From: Gammaproteobacteria bacterium
Lineage (GTDB): Bacteria > Pseudomonadota > Gammaproteobacteria > Nevskiales > Nevskiaceae
Assembly: GCA_022599775.1 (NCBI GenBank)
Contig: JAHZLQ010000038.1
Coordinates: forward strand, 16,034 to 80,033
Reading direction: 5' to 3'
Length of the DNA: 64,000 bases
Every line of letters starts with the position of its first letter. The first letter of the stretch is position 1. Shown here piece after piece: positions 18,682 to 27,983 of the stretch. Both the position numbers and the translations under genes were made by a program. Under the pieces are notes generated by a model. It was not told the origin of the DNA and searched no databases. It saw nothing but the letters and a program-made list of their open reading frames with translations.

Positions 18682-20967
18682 ATGTCGATATCGTCGGGAA
18701 CTCGCGGTTTGATCTTGCTGGTCGTGATGCTGTGGGCGGCCTCTGCCCAGGCTCAGACTGCGACAGAGCCCTTCCACTTGGAGGAGGCCACGATCGATGG
18801 TCTCCATCAGGCCATACGCTCGGGTCAGGTGAGCTGTCAGACCGTCGTACAGTCCTATTTGGATCGGGCCAAAGCCCATAACGGAATCTGCACCGCGCTG
18901 GTGACCGAAGACGGTGCGACGATCACCCCGGTTCCGGGAGCCGTGCGGGCGGGCTCGCCGATCCGGTTTCCGACCGAGACGGTGGCCATATCCAAGATCC
19001 TGCCAGACTACGACCGGTACAAGGGTCTAGTCCCGGACTACGGCCGCATGGAGCCGACGGCAACGGACCCTGCGGTGTATCAGCAATACGGCATGGTTGT
19101 CGGCATCCCCAACGCCGGGCAGGTCAACGCACTGGAAACCATCAATCTGCGCGGCGAGCGCTCGCAATCATGCAGGGCCGAATGTGATGCGGCTACCGGT
19201 CCGCTGCCGGCCAGCTGTCCTAAGGAATGCGACGCTTTCCGCAAGCAGCCGGATGCGCTGGAATACGCGGCGAAACTCGACAAGCAGTACGGCACTCGTC
19301 CGGACATCCGGGCGATGCCGCTGTACTGTGTGCCGATGTCGTTCAAATCGGTTTACGACGCCAAGGATATGCGTTCGATCGGTGGCGGGGACGTCAACTA
19401 CGCGATGGATGTGCCGCCTCAGGATTCCACCCTTGTGGCACGGATGCGCAAGGCCGGCGCAATCATCTATGCCAAGGCGCACAATTCCGAATACAACGGT
19501 GGCAGCGGAGACCCGAAAGGAGATGCCAAGGTCGAACATCCGACGATCGGCCGCGGTGGTTCGCGCGAGTCCTGGGGCGGCACGACTTGCAACCCCTACG
19601 ATACGACGCGTGAAACCGGTGGATCGAGCGGTGGGTCGGGAGTATCGGTGGCCGCCAATCTGGTGATGTGCTCGATTTGCGAAACCACAGGCGGTTCGTG
19701 CCGCAATCCGGCGAACCTCAACGGCGTGGTCAACCTGGTGCCTACCAAGGGCACGATCTCGTTCGGCGGCGGCATCGGTGCAAATCCGTTCCAGGATCGA
19801 CCGGGCATCAACTGTCGCACGGTCAAAGACGCGGCCACGGTGATGGATGCCTTCCGCGATGCGGATTCAGGTTTCTTCGATCCACGCGATCCATATACCG
19901 CGCTGCCGCACATGACCGCACCAGCCGAGTCCTACGTCAGCGCGCTGACTCCCCCGGGCAAGAAGAAGCCGCTCGCCGGCATGCGAATCGGTGTGGTTCG
20001 TGAGTTCACGGTCAAGGATGTGCCTGCACATGCAGCGATCGTCGACGGCTTCAATCGCGAATTGAAAGTGCTCAAGAACCTGGGCGCACAGATTGTCGAG
20101 ACGATCGATCCGAAGGTTCCCGACGACCCTTCTATCCCGAACATGGCGTTCACGTTCCAGGATGCGCTGGCCGAGATCATTCCGTTCCATATGCCCGAGA
20201 TCCTGTCGTGGAAGGACGAGGACGGCAAGCCGGAATTCAAGGTGCCTGGCTACGACGTAACCAGCCGCGATTATCTGGTCGCCGCATCGATCCACAAGGC
20301 GCCGTGGCCGCAGGAGCTGAGCATCCTGCGCATGATTGGCCGGCCGCCCGAGTCCTACGATCCGGTCAGCGGTTACACATTCGCGTTCAACTTCGCGCAA
20401 TACCTGATGTTGCGCGGGGACCGCCGTGTCTACGATTGGAAAACTTTGAACGAAAACGCCAAGTACTTCAGTGACGCACGTCGCGCGGCGATGAGCAATT
20501 GGGAGAATAAGGCGATCGACATCCGCACCAATGCGGTGACCTACACGATGAAGCGGCGCTACGTGCTGCGCATGGCGCTGGCAAAGGTGCTCGAACAGAA
20601 CAAGATCGATGTACTGGTTAGCCCGTCGTCGACCACGGTCGCGGCCAAGCTTGGCGGCCCCGCCGAGCCGAATCGGGCGTCGTTTGGTTATGGGGCGGTG
20701 ATGGGTATTCCTGAAGTGTTCGTTCCCGCCGGCTTCGTAGAAACGGTTTACGACCCCAGCTTTGTGCTGTCCGAGGACGGCACCGAGTATGAATCGCTCA
20801 CTTCGACCGAGCCGGCCCGGCCGACAGGACCGCTGCCGTACAACATCGGCTTCTGGGCAGCACCCGGCGACGAGCTGACCGTCGTCAGGATTGCCTCGGC
20901 GTATGAGGCGGCAACCCATCATCGTCGGCCTCCGGCCGGCTTCGGTCCGGTTGCCGACGAGCCATAG
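18682..20967 (+). CDS. Exported long-form amidase with Cys-rich insert
   Basis: The ATG at 18682 has GGGAGAG 5 nt upstream (18671-18677) and opens a short Sec signal ending AQA at about residue 24, so it is preferred to the GTG/ATG codons further upstream. The 761-aa protein carries Lys222, cis-Ser315 and nucleophile Ser339 in TTGGSCRNP. The insert contains SQSCRAECD and SCPKECDAF, matching the 12182 product. The C-terminal GFWAAPGDE and ATHHRRPPAGFGPV segments are shared by all long forms in the window. It is a periplasmic amide hydrolase of unknown substrate. A 287-bp gap with no clear terminator separates it from the acetamidase-type gene. Confidence 0.92.
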   Translation: MSISSGTRGLILLVVMLWAASAQAQTATEPFHLEEATIDGLHQAIRSGQVSCQTVVQSYLDRAKAHNGICTALVTEDGATITPVPGAVRAGSPIRFPTETVAISKILPDYDRYKGLVPDYGRMEPTATDPAVYQQYGMVVGIPNAGQVNALETINLRGERSQSCRAECDAATGPLPASCPKECDAFRKQPDALEYAAKLDKQYGTRPDIRAMPLYCVPMSFKSVYDAKDMRSIGGGDVNYAMDVPPQDSTLVARMRKAGAIIYAKAHNSEYNGGSGDPKGDAKVEHPTIGRGGSRESWGGTTCNPYDTTRETGGSSGGSGVSVAANLVMCSICETTGGSCRNPANLNGVVNLVPTKGTISFGGGIGANPFQDRPGINCRTVKDAATVMDAFRDADSGFFDPRDPYTALPHMTAPAESYVSALTPPGKKKPLAGMRIGVVREFTVKDVPAHAAIVDGFNRELKVLKNLGAQIVETIDPKVPDDPSIPNMAFTFQDALAEIIPFHMPEILSWKDEDGKPEFKVPGYDVTSRDYLVAASIHKAPWPQELSILRMIGRPPESYDPVSGYTFAFNFAQYLMLRGDRRVYDWKTLNENAKYFSDARRAAMSNWENKAIDIRTNAVTYTMKRRYVLRMALAKVLEQNKIDVLVSPSSTTVAAKLGGPAEPNRASFGYGAVMGIPEVFVPAGFVETVYDPSFVLSEDGTEYESLTSTEPARPTGPLPYNIGFWAAPGDELTVVRIASAYEAATHHRRPPAGFGPVADEP

Positions 20968-21254
20968 CTGGCGCCGTGCCACCGGACACGCGTCTACGAT
21001 CCACCGATACAGGCGTCTGAACACGATCGGATCGGTCGTGGCGATATGACATCTTGCGGCCCGTTTACTGGCCGTGCGGGTGTAGAGCCGGATGCACGAA
21101 CTCTAGGCTTCTACGCGACATCGTCCAGGGCGGCCTACGGCTGCGGCTCCGACTGAAACGAGTTTTCGCGACGCTTTCGGGTGGGGTTGTGCCGATTAGG
21201 CACGTCCCATCAGCAGTCCGGCAATTCCTGCCACCAAAACAAGGATCGGGACAG

Positions 21255-22358
21255 ATGCTTCGAGGTCTTGCGGTTCGTGGTTTCGCCTGTGGGGCTCTGC
21301 TGACGGTCAGCTCGGTATTGCTGGCGGAGCCAGCCTATGATCACTATGTCCATCTGACGCCGGACAACGCGGCCATTGGCAACTTCCCGGCGCAGAAAGC
21401 GCCGATCCTCACCGTGAAATCAGGCGCTGTCGTGCGCATCGATGGGGGAGGCGGCAACCGCTGGGGCGATCGCGATCCGTTCGATTGGCTCAAGGAAAAC
21501 GATATCGCGGTCACCGTCGCCCAGGCCGATGCGATTCGGGAAACCGCGCGGGTGATCAAGGACACGACTTACTACGCCGGTATCAAGCGCGGACATCTGC
21601 TGGTCGGTCCGATCGCGATCGAGGGCGCGATGCCGGGAGATGCGGTCGAGATTCGCATACTTTCGGTCAAGCCGCGCATTCCTTATGGAACCGTCTCGGC
21701 CCGGCCCGGGCGCGGAGGAATTCCCGATGACGTCAAGACGACCTACACGAAAATTGTAATGCTCGACTTGCAGCGCGAAGTGGGGGTGTTCGAACCCGGC
21801 ATCGAAGTGCCTCTGGCACCGTTCATGGGCGTCATGGGACTGCTGCCGCCGGACGAAGACGGGCCTAACCGTCGCAGCGGGCCGCCCGGCGTGTTTGGCG
21901 GGAACCTCGATTGCAAGGAACTGACGGCCGGCACTTCCCTGTACTTGCCGGTATTCCATCCCGGCGGCCTGTTCTTCACCGGCGACTCGCACGCCGCCCA
22001 GGGCGATGGCGAGGTCACGATCAATGCCATCGAGACCGCGAATACCGCTGTCCTGCAATTCGTTCTGCACAAGGGCATGCGCCTAAGTGCACCGCGCGCC
22101 GAAAATGCCACGCACTACATGGCATTCGGCCTGGATCCGGACCTGGACAAGGCCATGCAAATGGCGATTCGCGAGACCAACCGCTATCTGCTGGATCTGA
22201 AGGGGCTGGATTTTTCGCGGGCGTTCACGTTGTCGAGCATCGCTGTGGACTTCCGAGTCACGCAGGTGGTCGACGGAACCCAGGGGATCCATTCGATGAT
22301 TCCGAAGCAGTTGTTCGGTGACGAACGACAAACCTTCTGGTCGAGCTCGATTCGCTAG
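21255..22358 (+). CDS. Exported acetamidase/formamidase (FmdA/AmdA family)
   Basis: The ATG at 21255 lies 9 nt after AAGGA and gives 367 aa with a Sec signal ending LLAEPA (about residue 25). The rest follows the FmdA/AmdA fold: PGDAVEIRI, FGGNLDCKEL and the diagnostic GDSHAAQGDGEV. Family members hydrolyse formamide, acetamide or similar small amides to ammonia and acid and are usually cytoplasmic; the signal peptide here is unusual and agrees with the exported neighbours. It is structurally unrelated to the AS amidases around it, so the locus has recruited different amide-cleaving folds. The next amidase begins 73 bp downstream. Confidence 0.9.
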   Translation: MLRGLAVRGFACGALLTVSSVLLAEPAYDHYVHLTPDNAAIGNFPAQKAPILTVKSGAVVRIDGGGGNRWGDRDPFDWLKENDIAVTVAQADAIRETARVIKDTTYYAGIKRGHLLVGPIAIEGAMPGDAVEIRILSVKPRIPYGTVSARPGRGGIPDDVKTTYTKIVMLDLQREVGVFEPGIEVPLAPFMGVMGLLPPDEDGPNRRSGPPGVFGGNLDCKELTAGTSLYLPVFHPGGLFFTGDSHAAQGDGEVTINAIETANTAVLQFVLHKGMRLSAPRAENATHYMAFGLDPDLDKAMQMAIRETNRYLLDLKGLDFSRAFTLSSIAVDFRVTQVVDGTQGIHSMIPKQLFGDERQTFWSSSIR

Positions 22359-22431
22359 GGCAGAAGAAGCGGCCGGGCCGCGCTCCCGCCTGCGGGAACG
22401 GGCACGCCGTTCACCATGACGGGGAATTCCC

Positions 22432-24024
22432 ATGCTGCACAAATGGTTTTGCGTTTTGGTTCTGTGTGCGGGCCTGCCGCTGGCGGGTGCCGCTGAGCTG
22501 GATTTGGAAACCGCGACGATACTCGACCTGCAAAAGGCCTATGACGCCGGCCTGAGTTCGGAACAGGTGGTTGCCGTCTATCTCAAACGGATCGCGGCCT
22601 ACGACAAGCAAGGTCCCAGTCTTAACGCAATACTCACGATCAATCCCAATGCACTGGAAATTGCGCGCGCCCTCGACGCCGAACGCAGGGAAAAGGGACC
22701 ACGGTCGCTGCTCCACGGCGTGCCAATTCTGGTCAAGGACAACTACGATACCGTCGACATGCCCACGACGGGCGGCGCCAAGGCGCTGGCCGGCATGTCG
22801 CCGCCGTCGCGCGACGCCTTCACGGTGCACCGCTTGCGCGAAGCGGGCGCGATCATTCTGGCAAAGACCAATCTCGACGAATTCGCACGCGGCGGAACCG
22901 GTACCAGTTCACTGGGGGGACAGGTGCGCAACGCCTACAATCTCAAGAAAATTCCAGGCGGCTCGTCGAGCGGCAGCGGCCAGGGTGTGACAGCTCTGTT
23001 CGGACAGGTCGGGCTCGGCACCGAAACAGGATCTTCAATCCGTAATCCGTCGACCAAGGCCAATCTCGTCGGGTTCTCGCCGTCCGAAGGGCTGGTCAGC
23101 CGGGCCGGCATCATCCCGATCTCGATTACCTACGACCGTGCGGGACCGATGGCGCGCAGCGTGACCGATGCCGCGATCACGATGAGCGTGATGGCCGGAA
23201 CCGATGCTGCTGACCTGTACTCCTACGGCGGGCTCGGGCATACGCCGTCGGACAACTATCGGTCTGCGCTGCGCGCCGATGGCCTCGGTGGCGCACGTAT
23301 TGGTGTGCTGCGCGGCCTGTTCGGTACGGCCAAAGAGGATCGGCCAGCAGTGGAACTGATCGATGCCGCGATCGAGACGCTTGAGAAGCAGGGGGCGGTC
23401 GTGATCGACCCCCTGCCGACGGGTGGCGCCGACCTTTGGCAGATCGTTCGTGACACGAGCTACGATCTGGCCGAAAACCGTCCGGCGTTGGAACACTACT
23501 TTGCGTCGCGTGGCCCCGATTTTCCGATCCAGACGATCCCGGATCTGCTAGCCGATGGCGGTATCCTCGGCCGACTCAAAAAGCGCTACGCCAACGAGCA
23601 GGCCGCAGCCGATATGACCGGTAACGCCGAATATGTCGGCAAGCACGCTAGCCGTATCGCCTTGCGTCGCTATGTGCTCGGCCTGATGAATGACTGGCGG
23701 CTCGACGCGCTGGTCTATCCGCACGAAACACAGCCGGTCAGGACCTTGGCGCAGGCGGTTCCCGACGGCGGTGCGAGCGCAAGCAGCAACGATTCGCATC
23801 GGCCCGGCGAAGGCAATCGCCTCAGTACCGCGACCGGCCTGCCGACGATGACGGTGCCGGCTGGTTTCAACACCGACGGCGTGCCGGTCGGTATGGAGAT
23901 CCTGGGTCGTCGTTATGACGAGGCCACGGTAATCCGGCTGGCCTATGCCTATGAGCATGCGTCGCCGCATCGCAAGTTGCCGAAGACGACACCGTTACTC
24001 GGTATCGAGAAGATCGAATACTGA
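22432..24024 (+). CDS. Exported amidase, peptide-amidase-like (AS family)
   Basis: The 530-aa product starts at ATG 22432 with GGGGAA upstream and a Sec signal cleaved near LAGA (about residue 20). The triad can be placed at Lys102 (ILVKDN), cis-Ser178 (PGGSSSGSG) and Ser202; the nucleophile loop reads TGSSIRNPS instead of TGGS. N-terminal motifs (ETATILDLQKAYDAGL, AYDKQGP) and the C-terminal IEKIEY ending relate it to the 1655 and 3315 enzymes, but the region after SEWA/DEFA is shorter. A C-terminal-amide or small-peptide substrate is plausible by family resemblance only. It precedes the asparaginase pair by 136 bp. Confidence 0.9.
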   Translation: MLHKWFCVLVLCAGLPLAGAAELDLETATILDLQKAYDAGLSSEQVVAVYLKRIAAYDKQGPSLNAILTINPNALEIARALDAERREKGPRSLLHGVPILVKDNYDTVDMPTTGGAKALAGMSPPSRDAFTVHRLREAGAIILAKTNLDEFARGGTGTSSLGGQVRNAYNLKKIPGGSSSGSGQGVTALFGQVGLGTETGSSIRNPSTKANLVGFSPSEGLVSRAGIIPISITYDRAGPMARSVTDAAITMSVMAGTDAADLYSYGGLGHTPSDNYRSALRADGLGGARIGVLRGLFGTAKEDRPAVELIDAAIETLEKQGAVVIDPLPTGGADLWQIVRDTSYDLAENRPALEHYFASRGPDFPIQTIPDLLADGGILGRLKKRYANEQAAADMTGNAEYVGKHASRIALRRYVLGLMNDWRLDALVYPHETQPVRTLAQAVPDGGASASSNDSHRPGEGNRLSTATGLPTMTVPAGFNTDGVPVGMEILGRRYDEATVIRLAYAYEHASPHRKLPKTTPLLGIEKIEY

Positions 24025-24160
24025 TTGTGGTGTCGCCGTCCAGGCTGGCGGTAGGGGAACGATACGCCGCGCCGTCACAACAGTGTGTGCTCAGGTCGGC
24101 AGATCTCTTGGCGTCTCCAGGCGATCGACCGTCGCATCCTTGTCTCAACCGAATCCAAGA

Positions 24161-25195
24161 ATGAAGCCATTGTTCCGTAAGTTTTCGCTGTTGTGTGCTC
24201 TGGGTCTGCTTGCCTTCAATGTATCCGCGGCGCCCTTGCCGCTAATCGGCTTGTTCACGACCGGCGGCACAATCCAGAGCAAGGGTGATCACCGTCAGAA
24301 GCTGATGGAGTACAACGCCGGCCGCGTCACCCCGGCCGAGCTGCTCGCCGACCTGCCGGAGCTCAAGGACCTCGCTGACATTCGGGTCACTGAGATCGCC
24401 AACATTGGGTCCGGGGGAATCACGTACGCGCACCTGCTGGAACTTGCCAAGGCGATCAATGCCTGGCTTGCTCGACCCGAAGCGACCGGCGCGGTGGTCA
24501 CACACGGTACCAGCACACTGGAAGAGACTGCCTACTTCCTGAACCTGACGGTCAAGTCCGACAAGCCGGTCGTGCTGGTGGGTGCGATGCGCCCCTGGAC
24601 GGCAGTCAGCCGTGACGGGCCGTTCAATCTGTACAACGCCGTGCGTGTGGCCAGTACTCCTCAGGCCCGGGGCAAAGGCGTGCTGATCATGCTCAACGAC
24701 GAGATCAATGCGGCCCGGGACACGACCAAGACCAACACCTATCGCATGAATACCTTCGTGGCTCGCGACCTAGGACCGCTCGGTTATGCCGATTCCGATC
24801 GCGTGGTGTTCTATCGCAAGCCGATCTACCGGCACACCTACCAGTCGGAGTTCGACGTCAGTCAGCTCGACACGCTGCCGCGTGTCGACATTACCTATGC
24901 GTATCAGGAGAACGACGGGGTCGCGATCGATGCATTTGTCGCGGCCGGTGCCGATGGTGTCGTGCTGACGGGTAGTGACGCGGACGCGGTACGGCGCGGC
25001 CAGGCTCGTGGAGTGGTCTTCGTCAAGAGTGACCGCAAGGGCTCCGGACGTGTCGTCGAAAGTGCGAGGCAAATGCAGCGTGGCATCGTGACTTCGGACA
25101 ATCTACCGCCGCACAAGGCGCGAATCCTGTTGCGTCTGGCGCTGACCAAGACCACCGATCTCGAAGAAATCCAACGGATGTTCAATGAGTACTGA
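24161..25195 (+). CDS. Exported L-asparaginase-type amidohydrolase with altered substrate-anchor residues
   Basis: The ATG at 24161 opens a Sec signal (residues 1-23, ending VSAA) of a 344-aa protein. Type II asparaginase landmarks are present: TTGGTI (nucleophile-type Thr37), THGTSTLEET (Thr117), AMRPWT and RDTTKTNT (Lys190). Relative to E. coli AnsB, the residues that hold the alpha-amino and carboxyl groups differ: the Gln59 equivalent is Gly85 and the Asp90 equivalent is Ser118. Hydrolysis chemistry should be kept, but free Asn may not be the natural substrate. The last 11 bases overlap the start of a second asparaginase-like gene, so the two are probably co-translated and may form hetero-oligomers. 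Confidence 0.9.
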   Translation: MKPLFRKFSLLCALGLLAFNVSAAPLPLIGLFTTGGTIQSKGDHRQKLMEYNAGRVTPAELLADLPELKDLADIRVTEIANIGSGGITYAHLLELAKAINAWLARPEATGAVVTHGTSTLEETAYFLNLTVKSDKPVVLVGAMRPWTAVSRDGPFNLYNAVRVASTPQARGKGVLIMLNDEINAARDTTKTNTYRMNTFVARDLGPLGYADSDRVVFYRKPIYRHTYQSEFDVSQLDTLPRVDITYAYQENDGVAIDAFVAAGADGVVLTGSDADAVRRGQARGVVFVKSDRKGSGRVVESARQMQRGIVTSDNLPPHKARILLRLALTKTTDLEEIQRMFNEY

Positions 25196-26327
25196 GGCAA
25201 GACCGACCTTGAGGTATCCGACGGCGCGCGCTGCATGGGTTCTGTGGCTGCTGTGTCCGGTGCTGTGGGCCCAGGAAATTCCGACCTATGTACCGCCGCC
25301 GCCGATGCCGGCGCAGCGAGCCGATTTGCCTACCGTGGTGCTGATGTCGATGGGGGGCACGATCGCCAGCCGCGGAACCCCGCGGCTCAACATCACCAAT
25401 TACGGCGGTGACGGCAACAAGCGCGTCGATCCGCAGGATTGGGTCGACGACCTGCCGGAGCTCGCCGGCATCGCCAATATTCGCCTTGATGACCAACGCG
25501 CTCCCCGCGATCGCACCTCGGGTTCCGAGACGCACGAGGACTTTGCACGCGTTGCGAGGCGACTCAATGAGCTTGCCAAGGATCCGGACATCGACGGCTT
25601 CGTCGTCACCCATGGCACCAATACCATGGCCGAAACTGCTTGGTACATGAATCTCACAGTACGGACCGACAAACCGATCGTGTTCGTCGGTTCACAGCGC
25701 CCGTGGACCGGGCTGTCCGGCGACGGTCCTCGCAATCTCTACGATGCGGTCCGTGTCGCCGCGTCGAAGGCGGCGTGGGGCAAAGGTGTGCTGCAGTGCA
25801 TGAACCAGTACATCAATACCGCACGCGATGTCGACAAGACCATTGCCTATCGCGTCAATACATTTCAGGGCGTCGATGTCGGAGCCATTGGATTTGCTGA
25901 TCCGGACAAGGTCGTGTTTTACCGCGAACCGGTTCGCCGCCACACCTATCTTTCGGAATTCGCCGGGATGGACCTGCCGTCGGTACCCGACGTGGAAGTC
26001 GCTTTCGCTTATCGAGACGCGCCCGGCTATCTGATCGATGCAATGGTCGCGCGTGGTGTCCGCGGCATCGTTGTCGAGGGCACCGGGGCCGGCAGCGCCA
26101 CGACCAGTCAGCGCGATGCGATCAAGCGCGCTCAGGAGCAAGGCGTGGTTGTGGTGATGACCGCGCGTACACAGGGCGGACGTGTTCAGGATACCCCGCG
26201 CCGCCGCGCGGCCAAAATTGTGCCGGGCGACAACCTGCTGCCGGAGAAGGCCCGCATCCTCTTGCAGTTGACGCTGACCCAGACCAGCGATCTGGCTGAA
26301 ATCGAGCGCATATTCAACGAGTACTGA
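25185..26327 (+). CDS. Second exported asparaginase-type amidohydrolase
   Basis: The ATG at 25185 lies inside the end of the preceding gene and gives 380 aa with a Sec signal ending LWAQ (about residue 30) and a Pro-rich linker (YVPPPPMP). The first catalytic motif reads SMGGTI (Thr59), with Met where Thr is usual, and the second reads THGTNTMAET (Thr145). Lys218 is conserved. AnsB Gln59 and Asp90 correspond to Glu115 and Asn146, so the substrate-binding pair differs both from AnsB and from the upstream paralogue. The C-terminal ending ERIFNEY resembles QRMFNEY of the paralogue. Only 3 bp separate it from the next amidase. Confidence 0.9.
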   Translation: MSTEARPTLRYPTARAAWVLWLLCPVLWAQEIPTYVPPPPMPAQRADLPTVVLMSMGGTIASRGTPRLNITNYGGDGNKRVDPQDWVDDLPELAGIANIRLDDQRAPRDRTSGSETHEDFARVARRLNELAKDPDIDGFVVTHGTNTMAETAWYMNLTVRTDKPIVFVGSQRPWTGLSGDGPRNLYDAVRVAASKAAWGKGVLQCMNQYINTARDVDKTIAYRVNTFQGVDVGAIGFADPDKVVFYREPVRRHTYLSEFAGMDLPSVPDVEVAFAYRDAPGYLIDAMVARGVRGIVVEGTGAGSATTSQRDAIKRAQEQGVVVVMTARTQGGRVQDTPRRRAAKIVPGDNLLPEKARILLQLTLTQTSDLAEIERIFNEY

Positions 26328-26330
26328 GCG

Positions 26331-27899
26331 ATGGATATAAACACGCCTAGCTTACTGTCCACGCGACGTCAGTTTCTCAGCGGCCGGCGGGGACCGGTCG
26401 GCGCGGCCGCTGCCGGGCTGCTGTTGACCCAGTGCACACCGAAGGCATCGCCGGACGTGACGGCATCGAGCGATGCGAGTGATGAACTGATCTTCATGTC
26501 GGCGACCAAGCTGGCGAGTCTGATCCGCAGCAAGCAGTTGTCGGCGGTCGAGGCTGTAGAGGCATATATCGCGCGCCAACTCGTGGTCAACGACCTGCTC
26601 AATGCGGTCGTAATGAATGCCTACGCTCGCGCTCGGCAGGAAGCCAAGGCGCTGGATGCCCGTGCGGCGAGGGGCGAATTCGTCGGCCCCCTGCATGGTG
26701 TGCCGATCACGATCAAGGACTCGATCGACACCGAGGGCATTATCAGCACCGGTGCAACCTATGGTCGCCAGCAGTTCGTTCCGGAACGGGACGCCACAGT
26801 GGTTGCACGGCTGCGCAGCGCCGGTGCGATCTTGCTCGGCAAGACCAATACGCCGGAATTCACGCTGGGTGGGTTGGGCGGCATCAGTACCACGAGCAAT
26901 CTGCTTTACGGTTCCTCACACAATCCCTACGACCTGACGCGTAGTACCTCGGGGTCGTCCGGCGGCGCCGGCGCGATCGTCGCTGCGGGCGGGTCGGCTT
27001 TCGACATCGGTTCGGATTGGGGTGGGTCGATTCGTGGCCCAGCCCACAACAACGGCATTGCCGGCATTAAGCCGACCAGCGTTCGTGTCCCACGAACGGG
27101 CCACATCGTCGACTACGGCGGTGTCTTCGATTTGTGGCAGCAACTCGGCCCGCTAGCGCGGCGCGTGGAGGACCTGAACTTGGTCACCCCGATCATTGCT
27201 GGGCCGGACTTCCGCGATGCGGCCTGTGCGCCGGTGCCCTGGGCCGATCCCGGCGAAGTGGATCTCAAGCGTCTGCGTGTGGCGTTCTGTGACGATAACG
27301 GCGGCACTGGCCGTAGTGCCACTGACGATGACACTCGAAAGACCGTTCGCCAAGCCGCAGCCTGGCTGCGCGGCTCGGTCGCCAGCCTTGAGGAAACGGC
27401 GCCGACGGCGATTCTGAATCAGCTACGCGACGCGCGGTCGACGCTTATCAGCGGTGACGGTTGGGCGTTCTACAAACGGCTGGTCGACAAATGGGGCACG
27501 GTCAATTTCTCGCCGCGACGCGAACAGGCGATGGAGGAGGCCAAGCCCGTCAGCGCGGCCAGGATGGTGGAAGCGTGGGAGCAGCACGATGAGGCCAAGT
27601 CGCGGATGCTCGCATGGATGCGGGACTACGACGTCTTCCTGTGCCCAGTGTCGTCGACGCCTGCGCGGCCGATCGATGTCGAGACCAACGAAGGCGGCGG
27701 CAGTAGCGGCTGGTCGTATACCGGCAGCTTCAACTCCACCGGTTGGCCGGTGGTCGTGGTGCGCTGCGGCTCCTCGGAGGACGGCAGCTTGCCTATCGGA
27801 GTACAGGTAGTGGCTGCACCGTGGCGCGAGGATATCTGTCTCGCTGTCGCAGGCTTTCTGGAAAGCCGGTCCGAAGGCTGGCAGAAGCCGCCGATCTGA
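26331..27899 (+). CDS. Tat-exported amidase (AS family), paralogue of 29529
   Basis: This 522-aa protein starts 3 bp after the asparaginase stop. Its N-terminus has a twin-arginine motif (STRRQFLSG) and a hydrophobic stretch ending LLLTQC at Cys35, possibly a lipoprotein site, although Gln before Cys is atypical. Triad: Lys129 (ITIKDS), Ser209 and Ser233 (DWGGSIRGP). Motifs FMSATKLASLI, YIARQ, GKTNTPEFTLGGLGG and SHNPYDL are shared with the 29529 product. Tat export implies folding before transport to the periplasm. The enzyme should cleave an amide bond; the preferred substrate is not evident. It probably shares a transcript with the asparaginase pair. Confidence 0.9.
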   Translation: MDINTPSLLSTRRQFLSGRRGPVGAAAAGLLLTQCTPKASPDVTASSDASDELIFMSATKLASLIRSKQLSAVEAVEAYIARQLVVNDLLNAVVMNAYARARQEAKALDARAARGEFVGPLHGVPITIKDSIDTEGIISTGATYGRQQFVPERDATVVARLRSAGAILLGKTNTPEFTLGGLGGISTTSNLLYGSSHNPYDLTRSTSGSSGGAGAIVAAGGSAFDIGSDWGGSIRGPAHNNGIAGIKPTSVRVPRTGHIVDYGGVFDLWQQLGPLARRVEDLNLVTPIIAGPDFRDAACAPVPWADPGEVDLKRLRVAFCDDNGGTGRSATDDDTRKTVRQAAAWLRGSVASLEETAPTAILNQLRDARSTLISGDGWAFYKRLVDKWGTVNFSPRREQAMEEAKPVSAARMVEAWEQHDEAKSRMLAWMRDYDVFLCPVSSTPARPIDVETNEGGGSSGWSYTGSFNSTGWPVVVVRCGSSEDGSLPIGVQVVAAPWREDICLAVAGFLESRSEGWQKPPI

Positions 27900-27983
27900 G
27901 GGACGGGTTGGAGGGCGGCGGCGACCGTCCGCTCTGATCAGGTAGTACGGAAACAATAATTGGGACCAGTGAGGACTTGATTC

